A DNA stretch of 42,386 nt from CAG-390 sp045644325 (GCA_045644325.1 JAZRGT010000043.1:1-42386), one strand, 5' to 3'. Shown: positions 10,663-18,503, counted from the stretch's first letter. Made by a program: numbers and translations. The notes: generated from the letters alone by a model not told the origin.

Positions 10663-10687
10663 GAGAGTGGGCGCCAAGTCCACTCTC
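10663..10687 (+). promoter_or_regulatory. 5' leader hairpin of the rimP operon
   Basis: GAGAGTGG at 10663-10670 pairs with CCACTCTC at 10680-10687 across a nine-base loop, followed by ATTTTCTC. As I recall, comparable GAGTGGG-type stems precede rimP in other Firmicutes. It could be an attenuator or a 5' stabiliser. The short, interrupted T-run makes a strong terminator unlikely. Confidence 0.6.
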
Positions 10688-10724
10688 ATTTTCTCGAATG
10701 GATATTTTTGTCGGAGGTGTTATT

Positions 10725-11027
10725 TTGAAACCTCAAAAAGCGCAAAAGCCGCAAAAGCCGCTGTCTCCGATCGAGCCGCAGGCTCCGCATCCGGTACAGC
10801 CTCCATTGACGCCGCAGAAGCCTCTGCGCCCCCTCGTCACCCTCCCCGAGCTCATTGCGGAGCACGTCGAGAACAAAAAGCGTCTCAAAAAAGAGCTGAA
10901 GAATTTCAAGAAAACTCTTAAAAGAGAAGAAAAGACGGCGAAGGCGACCCTCAAATGGGTCAAGCGGGAAAAGAAAAATCTTAAAAAACTTAAAAAACAA
11001 AAGAAAAAAGAGAAAAAGAAGAAATGA
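10725..11027 (+). CDS. Lys/Pro-rich small protein, first gene of the rimP operon
   Basis: Not recognised. The likely start is TTG at 10725, because GGAGGTG lies five bases upstream (10713-10719); an ATG at 10698 in the same frame has no ribosome site. The resulting protein is 100 residues. Its first half is Pro/Lys/Gln-rich (repeats of PQKP). Its second half is an almost purely basic predicted helix ending in a long Lys run, so it is strongly cationic and could bind nucleic acid or ribosomes. Its stop overlaps the rimP start as ATGA, suggesting translational coupling. It could be a real conserved gene or a leader reading frame. Confidence 0.65.
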   Translation: MKPQKAQKPQKPLSPIEPQAPHPVQPPLTPQKPLRPLVTLPELIAEHVENKKRLKKELKNFKKTLKREEKTAKATLKWVKREKKNLKKLKKQKKKEKKKK

Positions 11028-11524
11028 AGAAAGAGCTTACGGGAGTTGCCGCGAGAGTTTACCCCCTGATCGAGAATACCGTGCACGAGTGCGGCTGTGA
11101 GATCTGGGATCTTGAATTCGTCAAGGAAGGCGCGGACAGAATACTCCGCATCACAATTGACACCGACCGCGAGGGCGGCATCGGCATTGAAGACTGCGAA
11201 CGCGTCAATCGCGCAGTTGATCCGATCCTCGACGAGACCGACCCCATAGACACCTCCTATTATCTTCAGGTGTCCTCCCCCGGAATCGAGCGCGATATCA
11301 CGCTCCCCTGGCACGTTACCGCCTGCGAGGGTGAGGAGGTTGAGGTCAGACTTTTCGCACCGCTCGAGGGAAGCCGTAAATATAACGGTATCCTCCTCGG
11401 ATTTGAGGGCGGAGAGACCGATCCCGACCGTCCCGTTCTTATAAAGGTCGGAGAGAACACCGTGTCGATCCCCTACGACGCGATCTCGAAGATGAAAACG
11501 CTGTTCGATTTTGACAGCTTATAA
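11024..11524 (+). CDS. rimP: Ribosome maturation factor RimP
   Basis: Assists late assembly of the 30S subunit. The 166-residue protein has the two-domain RimP layout: an N-terminal alpha/beta domain with CEIWDLEFVKEGADRILRI and the conserved acidic CERVNRAVDPILDE region, then PIDTSYYLQVSSPGIER, the family signature, and an SH3-like C-terminal domain ending in the DAISK block. It overlaps the preceding reading frame by four bases and lies 52 bp before nusA, the standard operon order. Confidence 0.97.
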   Translation: MKKELTGVAARVYPLIENTVHECGCEIWDLEFVKEGADRILRITIDTDREGGIGIEDCERVNRAVDPILDETDPIDTSYYLQVSSPGIERDITLPWHVTACEGEEVEVRLFAPLEGSRKYNGILLGFEGGETDPDRPVLIKVGENTVSIPYDAISKMKTLFDFDSL

Positions 11525-11576
11525 TTTCAGTAAATAAATTTTCCCATACACATATCTGGAAAGGACTTGAAGAAAA

Positions 11577-12602
11577 ATGAATTCGGAATTTTTCGCTGCT
11601 CTTGACGAGCTTGAACAGAAGCGAGGCATACCCAAGGCGTATATGATCGAGAAGATCGAGGCAGCACTCGTTGCGGCTTATAAAAAGGAATATGGCAACA
11701 ACACCAACGTTCGTATCAGCATTGATGAAAATAAGAAGGACGTACGCGTCTTTCAGCAGAAGACCATTGTTGCAGAGGTAGAGAATCCCGAGATCGAGAT
11801 CTCCCTTGAGGAGGCAAAGCTCCGCAACAAGAGAAGCACAGTAGGCAAGATCCTCGAATTCGAGCTCAAGCCCAAGAATTTCCGCCGTCTCTCGGCTGGC
11901 GCGGCACGTTCCGTAATCATTCAGGCTATCCGCGAGGCGGAGAGAAAGATCGCTCAGGACGCTTACGAGGCTAAGCGCGAGGAGATCATTACCGCGACCG
12001 TATCCAAGATCGACGATGAGACCGGCGACGTTATCATCTTCACCGGAACCGGCAACGCACGTCTCCGTCAGACCGAGCAGATCCCCGGCGAGGTATTCGA
12101 GATCGGTCAGAAGATCAAGATCTACATCTCCGAGGTAAACCGCGAGGCACGCGGACCTCTGGTCACCATTTCGAGAGCACATCCCGGACTCGTTCGCCGT
12201 ATGTTCGAGCTTGAGGTTCCCGAGATTCAGGATGGCACCGTTTCCATCAAGGGCATCGCACGCGAGGCGGGCTCCAGAACCAAGATCGCGGTCCACTCCA
12301 ATGACGAGAGCGTTGATCCCGTAGGCTCCTGCGTCGGTGCGAAGGGTATGCGTATCAATACCATCCTCGGCGAGCTCGGCGGTGAGAAGGTCGATATCAT
12401 CAAGTACAGCGAGGATCCCGCAGAGTACATCGCAGCTGCACTTGCACCCGCAACCGTTGATTCCGTAACAATGCTCGGTGAAAAGACCGCGCACGTAGTA
12501 GTTAAGGCAGATCAGCTTTCCCTTGCTATCGGCCGCGAGGGTCAGAATGCACGTCTTGCCGCTCGTCTTACCGGTTGCAAGATCGATATCAAGCCCGAAT
12601 AA
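11577..12602 (+). CDS. nusA: Transcription termination/antitermination factor NusA
   Basis: Binds RNA polymerase and nascent RNA to modulate pausing and termination. The 341-residue protein carries the N-terminal polymerase-binding domain, an S1 domain (about 135-200), and two KH domains with the recognisable VGSCVGAKGMRINTILGELGGEKVDII stretch (split here only by length) and SLAIGREGQNARLAARLTG. It ends soon after KH2, with no acidic C-terminal repeats, as is normal for Firmicutes NusA. AAAGGA sits about 12 bases upstream of the ATG. It is followed by ylxR 24 bp on. Confidence 0.97.
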   Translation: MNSEFFAALDELEQKRGIPKAYMIEKIEAALVAAYKKEYGNNTNVRISIDENKKDVRVFQQKTIVAEVENPEIEISLEEAKLRNKRSTVGKILEFELKPKNFRRLSAGAARSVIIQAIREAERKIAQDAYEAKREEIITATVSKIDDETGDVIIFTGTGNARLRQTEQIPGEVFEIGQKIKIYISEVNREARGPLVTISRAHPGLVRRMFELEVPEIQDGTVSIKGIAREAGSRTKIAVHSNDESVDPVGSCVGAKGMRINTILGELGGEKVDIIKYSEDPAEYIAAALAPATVDSVTMLGEKTAHVVVKADQLSLAIGREGQNARLAARLTGCKIDIKPE

Positions 12603-12626
12603 CCCGAATAATTTCAAATATAAAAT

Positions 12627-12920
12627 ATGGCAAAGAAGCAAAATACCCCCCTGCCGCAGAAAAAGATACCGATGCGCCAGTGCCTCGGATGCAACGAGCA
12701 TAAGCCGAAGATAGAGCTTATCCGCATCCTTCGCACTCCCGAGGGCGAGATAACTCTCGACACCACGGGCAAGAAATCGGGCAGAGGTGCTTATATCTGC
12801 AAGAATCCCGCGTGCCTTAAAAAGCTTCGCAAGAATCGCCGCGCCGAGTCGAATCTCGGTGTCAGCATTCCCGAAGAGGTCTGGGATCAGCTTGAAGCCG
12901 CACTCGCGGAGGAAAAGTAA
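12627..12920 (+). CDS. rnpM: YlxR/RnpM family RNA-binding protein
   Basis: Small protein of 97 residues in the nusA-infB operon. The family signature PMRQCLGCNEHKPK lies near the N-terminus (about 15-28), followed by GRGAYICKNPACLKK, so all the expected Cys and Arg residues are present. In Bacillus subtilis the homologue binds the RNase P RNA and modulates its activity (RnpM); older work also proposed a regulatory role. Its stop codon shares one base with the ylxQ start, so the two are likely coupled. Confidence 0.93.
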   Translation: MAKKQNTPLPQKKIPMRQCLGCNEHKPKIELIRILRTPEGEITLDTTGKKSGRGAYICKNPACLKKLRKNRRAESNLGVSIPEEVWDQLEAALAEEK

Positions 12921-13252
12921 TGGGAAACACCCCGAAGGAACGGCTTCTCGGAATGCTCGGTCTTTGCATCCGCGCCCGCCGCGCAGTTTGCGGAACGGTA
13001 AACGTCTGCGAGGCGCTCAAGGCGGGTAAGGTAAAGCTCGTCGTCACCGCGTCAGATAATTCCGCGGCGACCGAGAAAAGACTTTTCGACCGTGCAGGAT
13101 TTTATAAAGTAAAGATAATCAAAACCACTCTCACCTCAGCCGAAATAGGCGCGGCAACGGGAAAATCCCTCGTTGCGGCAATGGCGATAAACGACGAGTC
13201 TATGGCGTCGGCAGTTGAGAAAAAGGCGGAAGAGGCTTCCGCAGAAAATTAA
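12920..13252 (+). CDS. YlxQ, L7Ae-family ribosomal-like protein
   Basis: L7Ae/L30e-fold protein of 110 residues, the usual partner of YlxR upstream of infB. Features are GMLGLCIRARRAVCGT, KVKLVVTASDNSAATEKRL (the K-turn-binding family core) and the hydrophobic block IGAATGKSLVAAMAI. The Ala/Glu-rich tail is unstructured. It presumably binds a kink-turn RNA, possibly in the ribosome; exact substrate and role are unsettled in the family. The start is fixed by the one-base overlap with ylxR. Confidence 0.92.
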   Translation: MGNTPKERLLGMLGLCIRARRAVCGTVNVCEALKAGKVKLVVTASDNSAATEKRLFDRAGFYKVKIIKTTLTSAEIGAATGKSLVAAMAINDESMASAVEKKAEEASAEN

Positions 13253-13296
13253 CAAAACTCAGAATTTCGTGTCCGTTAAGGAGGAAGACAGATAAT

Positions 13297-15993
13297 ATGG
13301 CAGTCGGCTCTCAGTATAAAGTGAATCAGTTGGCAAAGGACCTCGCGCTCAAGACAAAGGATCTTACCGATGTTATGACAGCGGCGGGACTTGACGCCAA
13401 AACACAAAAGGCTCTCGACAGCTTCGAGCTTGACGTGATCTGGGAATATCTTACCAGATCAAATCAGATCTCGGGCATCGAGGACTATATCGACGGCGTG
13501 ACGGGCATACCCTCTTTGCGGAAAAAAGCCGCAGAGACGAAGCCCGAAGCAAAGGCAAAGGCGGGAAAACCTGCTGAAAAATCGGAGGCGAAGCCTGCAA
13601 ACTTGCAGAAAAAGCCTGAAGAAAAGCCCGAGGTAAAAGCAGAGGAAAAGAAGCCCGAGGTGAAGCCTGAGGTGAAGCCCGAGCAGATGTCCGAGGCGAA
13701 GTCTGCGGAAAAGCAGAACGTAGCGCGCAGTGCGGGCGAGCGTTTTGAGTCGCGTATGAGTGCGGCAAATGAGAAATCCAAGCAGGAAAAGCAGGAAAAG
13801 AAGCAGGAGAAGCCCCAGGAGAAGAAGTCGGGCAGAACCGCTATCGATATGCGTTCCTCCGCGCGTCCCGAGGGCGAGCGCGAGGTTGTAACCGTAAGCC
13901 CCAAGGCGGCAACCCGAGTTGTCGATACCCGCGGCAGCGGCGCAGTCGATCTTTCCAAGTATGACGATACTCTCGATAATATCGTTCCCGAGAACATTCG
14001 CGAGGAGCGCGGCGGAAGCCAGAAGGTAAAGAAGTCTCCCGCAGCTCAGAATGCCGAAAAGGAAGGCGCAAACAACCGTCAGGGTCAGAAGAACCAGAAT
14101 CAGGGCGGCAAGAACGACAGCCGCAAGGATAACCGTCAGAACGGCAAGAACGATAGAAACAACAACAATAATAATAACAACAAGGGCGGTAAGAACGGCA
14201 AGAAGGGCAATATGCCTCCCGTTGTTCAGGCGCCCGTAAAGAAGGTTCCCGTTAAGGCAGAGATCCCCGATGAGATCACCGTAGGCGAATTCGCGCAGAG
14301 AATCAAGGCTCCCGCAGGCGAGGTCATCAAGAGACTTATGCTTATGGGAATGATGGTAACACTCAACCAGACCATCGACTTTGATACCGCATTCCTCATC
14401 GCGGATGAGCTCGGCGCAGAGATCACCAAGGAGGTCGTTGTAAGCATCGAGGACAGACTCTTTGAGGAAGAGGAGGATTCTCCCGAAAACCTCGTTGAGC
14501 GTGCTCCCGTCGTTTGCGTAATGGGTCACGTTGACCACGGTAAGACCTCGCTTCTCGACGCGATCAGAAATACCCGCGTAACCGCAGGCGAGGCGGGCGG
14601 TATTACTCAGCATATCGGTGCATACCGCGTCAAGATCAACGGTAAGGAGATCACCTTCCTTGATACCCCCGGTCACGAGGCGTTTACCGCAATGCGTGCC
14701 CGCGGTGCGCAGGCAACCGATATTGCGATCCTCGTTGTAGCGGCGGACGACGGCATCATGCCCCAGACCGTTGAGGCTATCAACCACGCAAAGGCAGCAG
14801 GCGTTCAGATCATCGTTGCGATCAACAAGATGGATAAGCCCACTGCAAATCCCGATAATATCAAGACAGCACTTACTCAGTACGAGCTCATTCCCGAGGA
14901 ATGGGGCGGCGACGTAATGTGCATCCCCGTTTCGGCTCTCAAGCGCGAGGGTATCGACGATCTTCTTGAGTCGATCCTTCTCATTGCCGAAATGCAGGAA
15001 TACAAGGCTAACCCCAACCGCCGTGCAAAGGGTATCGTCATCGAGTCGAAGCTCGATAAGGGTCGCGGACCCGTTGCAACCGTCCTCATTCAGAACGGTA
15101 CTTTGCGCGCAGGCGATATCGTTATCGCAGGTACCTCCGTTGGACGTGTCCGCGCTATGACCGACCACACCGGCAGAACCGTAAAGGTCGCTCCTCCCTC
15201 GATGCCCGTTGAGATCACAGGTCTTGCGGACGTTCCCCAGGCAGGTGACGAGGTCAACGCAGTTGTTGACGAGAGAATGGCAAGAGAACTTGCAGAGCAG
15301 AGACGTGCTCAGGCGAAGGAAGAGGAGTTCAAGGCAAACGCAAGAACCAACCTCAACGATCTCTTCGCACAGATCCAGGAAGGCATCAAGGAGCTCAACG
15401 TTATCGTCAAGGCAGACGTTGCGGGCTCTGCAGAGGCAGTAAAGCAGTCGCTTGAGAAGATCACGAACGAAGAAGTAAGAGTTCGCGTTATCCACGCGGC
15501 AGCGGGCGGTATCACCGAGGGCGACGTTATGTTCGCGGCGGCATCGAACGCAATCATCGTCGGCTTCAACACCCGTCCCGACCGTACCGCTCTCGATTCC
15601 GCAGAGCGTCAGGGCGTTGATATCCGCACCTACCGTATCATCTACGATTGCATCAACGAGATCACCGCGGCTATGAAGGGTATGCTTGCTCCGAAGTTCC
15701 GCGAGAAGCTCCTCGGCCACGTCGAGGTACGTCAGGTCATCCACGTTCCGAACGTCGGCTTCATTGCAGGTTCTTACGTTCAGGACGGTAAGATCACCCG
15801 TAAGTCGCAGATCCGCGTAGTACGTGACGGTATCGTTGTATACGAGGATAAGATCTCCTCTCTCCGCCGCTTCAAGGACGACGTCAGCGAAGTCGCGCAG
15901 GGCTACGAGTGCGGTGTCGGACTTGAGAAGTTTAATGACCTCAAGCTCGGAGATATACTCGAAGCGTTTGTTATGGAAGAGATTGAGCAGTAA
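13297..15993 (+). CDS. infB: Translation initiation factor IF-2
   Basis: GTPase that delivers formyl-Met-tRNA to the 30S subunit. The 898-residue protein has a long N-terminal variable region: a short IF2_N domain, then Lys/Glu/Pro-rich and Asn/Lys/Gly-rich low complexity to about residue 310, with a run of Asn near 287-294. A second IF2_N follows, then the G domain with G1 GHVDHGKT at 410-417, DTPGHE at 456-461 and NKMD at 510-513. Domains II, III and the fMet-tRNA-binding C-terminus are intact. AAGGAGG precedes the ATG. A terminator follows at once, so rbfA, nrnA and truB, which usually come next, are elsewhere. Confidence 0.98.
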   Translation: MAVGSQYKVNQLAKDLALKTKDLTDVMTAAGLDAKTQKALDSFELDVIWEYLTRSNQISGIEDYIDGVTGIPSLRKKAAETKPEAKAKAGKPAEKSEAKPANLQKKPEEKPEVKAEEKKPEVKPEVKPEQMSEAKSAEKQNVARSAGERFESRMSAANEKSKQEKQEKKQEKPQEKKSGRTAIDMRSSARPEGEREVVTVSPKAATRVVDTRGSGAVDLSKYDDTLDNIVPENIREERGGSQKVKKSPAAQNAEKEGANNRQGQKNQNQGGKNDSRKDNRQNGKNDRNNNNNNNNKGGKNGKKGNMPPVVQAPVKKVPVKAEIPDEITVGEFAQRIKAPAGEVIKRLMLMGMMVTLNQTIDFDTAFLIADELGAEITKEVVVSIEDRLFEEEEDSPENLVERAPVVCVMGHVDHGKTSLLDAIRNTRVTAGEAGGITQHIGAYRVKINGKEITFLDTPGHEAFTAMRARGAQATDIAILVVAADDGIMPQTVEAINHAKAAGVQIIVAINKMDKPTANPDNIKTALTQYELIPEEWGGDVMCIPVSALKREGIDDLLESILLIAEMQEYKANPNRRAKGIVIESKLDKGRGPVATVLIQNGTLRAGDIVIAGTSVGRVRAMTDHTGRTVKVAPPSMPVEITGLADVPQAGDEVNAVVDERMARELAEQRRAQAKEEEFKANARTNLNDLFAQIQEGIKELNVIVKADVAGSAEAVKQSLEKITNEEVRVRVIHAAAGGITEGDVMFAAASNAIIVGFNTRPDRTALDSAERQGVDIRTYRIIYDCINEITAAMKGMLAPKFREKLLGHVEVRQVIHVPNVGFIAGSYVQDGKITRKSQIRVVRDGIVVYEDKISSLRRFKDDVSEVAQGYECGVGLEKFNDLKLGDILEAFVMEEIEQ

Positions 15994-15994
15994 T

Positions 15995-16030
15995 AAAAAA
16001 TCCGGAAGCGCGAGCTTCCGGGTTTTTTAT
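15995..16030 (+). terminator. Intrinsic terminator after infB
   Basis: CCGGAAGC, loop GCGA, GCTTCCGG at 16002-16021 is followed by GTTTTTTATT. The A-run before the stem would let it work on the other strand too. It begins nine bases after the infB stop. Confidence 0.95.
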
Positions 16031-16114
16031 TAGGTAATAGGTAAAAGGGAAAAGGTAAAAGGTTAGGTGAATTTCCGCAAGCGGAAATTTCCGATTGAAA
16101 TAAACACCGGCAGG

Positions 16115-16375
16115 AAAGTTTTTGAAGATTCTAAAGAAACTTTTTTCAAAAAGTTTCTTTAGCCGCCCTCCGCAGAGGGCGGAATTTTTCCTTGTGCTTC
16201 GAGCGGGCGGCGCCCCGCCGACGTATTTGCCTTCGACAAAAGCCGACTCTGTCTCGGCGGCTGAACACCGCCGTCTTCCTACGGAAAACCGCCAGAGCCG
16301 CGGAAGGGGGAAAATCTTCCCTTCAGGGGGATTTTCGCTCCTTCATCCCCCGCCGTCCGCAGACGGCGCAATTAC
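16115..16375. repeat. Mosaic palindromic repeat, copy 1
   Basis: It opens with AAAGTTTTTGAAGATT and a 15 bp perfect hairpin (arms CTAAAGAAACTTTTT and its complement, 16131-16162). This first 48 bp is identical to the start of copy 3 at 40639. Blocks shared with copy 2 follow (CTCCGCAGAGGGCGGAA; TTGTGCTTCGAG; GGCGCCCCGCC), then a stem pair GGGAAAATC/GATTTTC and a CGCCGTC hairpin. The right-end inverted repeat is missing; the promoter of the Xre gene lies there instead. The rest of 15994-16436 holds only the infB terminator and a small ATTTCCGC/GCGGAAAT hairpin at 16071-16088. Confidence 0.8.
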
Positions 16376-16388
16376 AACTTCGCGGTTA

Positions 16389-16417
16389 TTGCAATCATTC
16401 CCCAATTATGCTATAAT
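16389..16417 (+). promoter_or_regulatory. Promoter of the Xre-family regulator gene
   Basis: TTGCAA (16389-16394) and TATAAT (16412-16417) are 17 bp apart, ending 19 bp before the start codon. The leader is therefore only about 13 bases. Confidence 0.88.
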
Positions 16418-16436
16418 TCTGTCAAGGAGGATGAAA

Positions 16437-17045
16437 ATGAACAACTTAAACAAATTTTGCATCATAATATCAAATTTGCGAAAAGACAAGGGCTGGACGC
16501 AGACAACTCTGGCAGAAAAGCTCGGCATTTCCTCGCAATCCGTATCCAAATGGGAGTGTGGCATCGGATACCCCGACGTTACACTGTTCCCAGTTATTGC
16601 CGAGTTGTTTGGCGTTTCAGTTGCGGTACTTTTCGGAGAAAATTTAGTTAGCGAAAAAAATATTGAAAAATACTCCGATCACGAACGCAGTTTTGTTTTC
16701 GAACAGTTGAAAAATATTGAGATCCGAGTCGGAAATGTCTGCAGAATCGAAGTGATCGACGGCGAAAACGAAAGCTCCCGCCTCGATTTAGAGGGGGATG
16801 CTTCATTCGTTGAATTCTTTTCCATTGAAAAGGTATATGGGGGAATAAAAATTGAGGTGAAGAATCCAAGCGGTGCGGGAGAAAAATGGACTCCTTATGA
16901 CAGAGGCGGTTACTCCGGAGAGAATATAATACGTATTTATACCGGAAGTGCATGGAGCAATGTTGATATTTATAATTATCTTGATATCACGGTAGAAGAG
17001 TCGGAAAAAGAGAATGGAGTTTATGAGTGGGTTTGCCGTAACTGA
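16437..17045 (+). CDS. Xre-family HTH regulator with C-terminal beta-rich domain
   Basis: Predicted DNA-binding regulator of 202 residues. AAGGAGG ends six bases before the ATG at 16437; an ATG at 16431 abuts the ribosome site and is less likely. Longer readings run back into repeat DNA. Residues about 8-62 are a classic HTH_3 domain (GWTQTTLAEKLGISSQSVSK then WECGIGYPD). After a linker, a beta-rich region (about 95-200) resembles the DUF4097-type repeats fused to HTH domains in clostridia, but it is short. Base composition is more AT-rich than the neighbours. A fold-back element begins 35 bp after the stop, so the 3' end may have been cut by insertion; target and ligand are unknown. Confidence 0.8.
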   Translation: MNNLNKFCIIISNLRKDKGWTQTTLAEKLGISSQSVSKWECGIGYPDVTLFPVIAELFGVSVAVLFGENLVSEKNIEKYSDHERSFVFEQLKNIEIRVGNVCRIEVIDGENESSRLDLEGDASFVEFFSIEKVYGGIKIEVKNPSGAGEKWTPYDRGGYSGENIIRIYTGSAWSNVDIYNYLDITVEESEKENGVYEWVCRN

Positions 17046-17079
17046 AATGTTTGTATATCGTACTTGATCTCTGTATGCA

Positions 17080-17410
17080 ATGTTCGCACTAACTTTATAA
17101 GCCTTCCCCGGTGGGGGAAGGTGGCAGCCGAAGGCTGACGGATGAGGCGCCAATAAGATACTGATTTTTGCCTTGGCAAAAATCTTCCAAACGGTAACCG
17201 CACGAAATACTTCTCATTGACTATACCAAGTGAGAACGCTTTCGTGCGGGTTGGCGCCTTGTTTTCAGTAAGGATAAAAATATTTGAATATCAAGTTTTG
17301 GAAGATTTTCTCGCTTACGCTCGAAAAACGGTATCTTATTGAAACGCCTCATCCACCACTTCGTGGTCCCCCTTCCCCCACTGGGGAAGGCATTTAGTTG
17401 GTGCTAACAT
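17080..17410. mobile_element. 331 bp MITE-like fold-back element
   Basis: Terminal inverted repeats ATGTTCGCACTAACT (17080-17094) and AGTTGGTGCTAACAT (17396-17410) match at 13 of 15 positions. Inside, nested arms follow: AAGCCTTCCCC with its own hairpin, GGATGAGGCG against CGCCTCATCC, AATAAGATAC against GTATCTTATT, and AATCTTCCAAAC against its near complement. The centre is a stem CCGCACGAAA/TTTCGTGCGG with inner TTCTCA/TGAGAA. No coding region is inside. The layout suits a non-autonomous element; a structured RNA is the alternative. It fills most of 17046-17488. Confidence 0.8.
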
Positions 17411-17484
17411 CACGTTTTGTATAAAACAAAATAAAAGTAAATGATTGCGTTTTTTATATCTCCCCGTGATCGCTCGAATAAAAT

Positions 17485-17520
17485 AAAAATCAGGAAGCCG
17501 TCGGCTTCCTGATTTTTATA
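17485..17520. terminator. Bidirectional terminator between the fold-back element and the siroheme-protein gene
   Basis: ATCAGGAAGCC (17489-17499) pairs with GGCTTCCTGAT (17502-17512) around a two-base loop. T-rich tracts follow on both strands (TTTTTAT on plus, TTTTTATTTTATT on minus). It serves the minus-strand gene ending at 17523. Confidence 0.92.
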
Positions 17521-17522
17521 AT

Positions 17523-18452
17523 TTAAGGTCTTTCAAGCAAAGGCTTGGCGAGGATTTCTTCTTTTCTGTCAAGAAGATCGTTTGTCGCTATCGCGGCTTC
17601 GAGTGCTTCGGTGCCGAGGCGGTCGATTGTCGCGCCGAGTCGCTCCTTGGCATAGCCGTCTTCCTTGTACCAAAGCATAACCTTTTCGATCACGGTCGGG
17701 ATCTCGTCGGGAGTGTAAACGGCACAAAGGCGGGTGCCCATTCGCTGTGTCTTGCCCCAAGTACCGCCGACAAATACGCGGCAAGCCGAGTCCGCGGTCT
17801 TCGGAACAGCTCCGAAGGGGCATTTGCCCACGCAGACACCGCACTTGGTGCACTTGCTCTGGTCAACAACAGCTTTGCCGTCGGTCACAGTAACCGCGCG
17901 CGAGGGGCAATTTTCCGCAACAAGGCATTTTTTGCATCCGCGGCAGATGTCGCCGTCGAAGGAGAAGGTCTTACAGCCCTCAATGCCGACGTCGTTGAGG
18001 CTCGGCTTCATACAGCTGTTGGGACAGCCGCCAACGCCGATCTTGAATTTGTGCGGGAGCTTGACGTCGCGCATTCCGATGTAGAATTTATCGTGAATGA
18101 TCTGCGCGATTCCCTGAGTGTCGATGTTTCCGAAAACGCAGGTCGTGCCCTTGCAGGCGGTGATGGGACGGACCTTTGCGCCCGTGCCGCCGAAATAAAG
18201 TCCGCGCTCGGCAAGGAATGCCTCGGCATCGGGAATCTTGTCGTAGGGAATACCAACTATTTCTGCTGAAAGTCTGGACGTGAAGATAACCTTGCCGTTA
18301 CCGAACTTTTCGGCACATTCTGCGATCGCGTGGAGCTCATGGGGGGTGTAAAGTCCCGCTACGGCAACAACTCTGCCCGAAAAGCAATCGGTTCCGCGGT
18401 TGCGGAGAAATCCTCTGCCCTTTACTGCGGTGATCTGTTCATTAGTCAGCAT
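17523..18452 (-). CDS. Siroheme-type nitrite/sulfite reductase-like protein with two [4Fe-4S] ferredoxin motifs
   Basis: Predicted cytoplasmic redox protein of 309 residues, built like the small anaerobic sulfite reductase AsrC and clostridial half-size sulfite/nitrite reductase proteins. Residues about 8-80 are a ferredoxin-like half domain. The siroheme/[4Fe-4S] ligands appear as Cys100, Cys105, Cys143 and Cys147 (CKGTTC and GGCPNSC). A ferredoxin insert has C170-C173-C176-C182 and C201-C204-C207-C211. The first cysteine pair is spaced by four residues rather than the usual five. AsrA and AsrB are not adjacent, so the electron donor and substrate are unknown. The start is the internal ATG because AAAGAGG lies 8 bases before it; a seven-residue longer start has no ribosome site. 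Divergent from an iron-type importer. Confidence 0.82.
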   Translation of the reverse strand: MLTNEQITAVKGRGFLRNRGTDCFSGRVVAVAGLYTPHELHAIAECAEKFGNGKVIFTSRLSAEIVGIPYDKIPDAEAFLAERGLYFGGTGAKVRPITACKGTTCVFGNIDTQGIAQIIHDKFYIGMRDVKLPHKFKIGVGGCPNSCMKPSLNDVGIEGCKTFSFDGDICRGCKKCLVAENCPSRAVTVTDGKAVVDQSKCTKCGVCVGKCPFGAVPKTADSACRVFVGGTWGKTQRMGTRLCAVYTPDEIPTVIEKVMLWYKEDGYAKERLGATIDRLGTEALEAAIATNDLLDRKEEILAKPLLERP

Positions 18453-18472
18453 GATATAAACCTCTTTTTTCA

Positions 18473-18501
18473 TTGACTTAGGTGAGTTTTTATGTTATAA
18501 T
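18473..18501 (+). promoter_or_regulatory. Promoter of the ABC importer operon
   Basis: TTGACT (18473-18478) and TATAAT (18496-18501) are 17 bp apart. The start would be near 18508, inside the opposing promoter. Confidence 0.88.
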
Positions 18502-18503
18502 TT

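Noticed and set aside
11439..12701. Minus-strand open frame of 420 codons opposite nusA
   Set aside because: Shadow of nusA; no motif and composition typical of an antisense frame.
14051..14239. Arg/Thr-rich frame inside the low-complexity part of infB
   Set aside because: Frame-shifted reading of the Asn/Lys/Gly-rich linker; there is no independent start signal.
13459..15744. Long open frame of 761 codons on the minus strand opposite infB
   Set aside because: It is the shadow of infB: codon pattern and Leu/Cys/Asp-rich composition are typical of a complementary frame, there is no ribosome site, and infB is certain.
16122..16436. N-terminal extension of the Xre regulator into upstream sequence
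   Set aside because: It reads through the mosaic repeat and across the promoter at 16389-16417. The ribosome site at 16424-16430 fixes the start at 16437.
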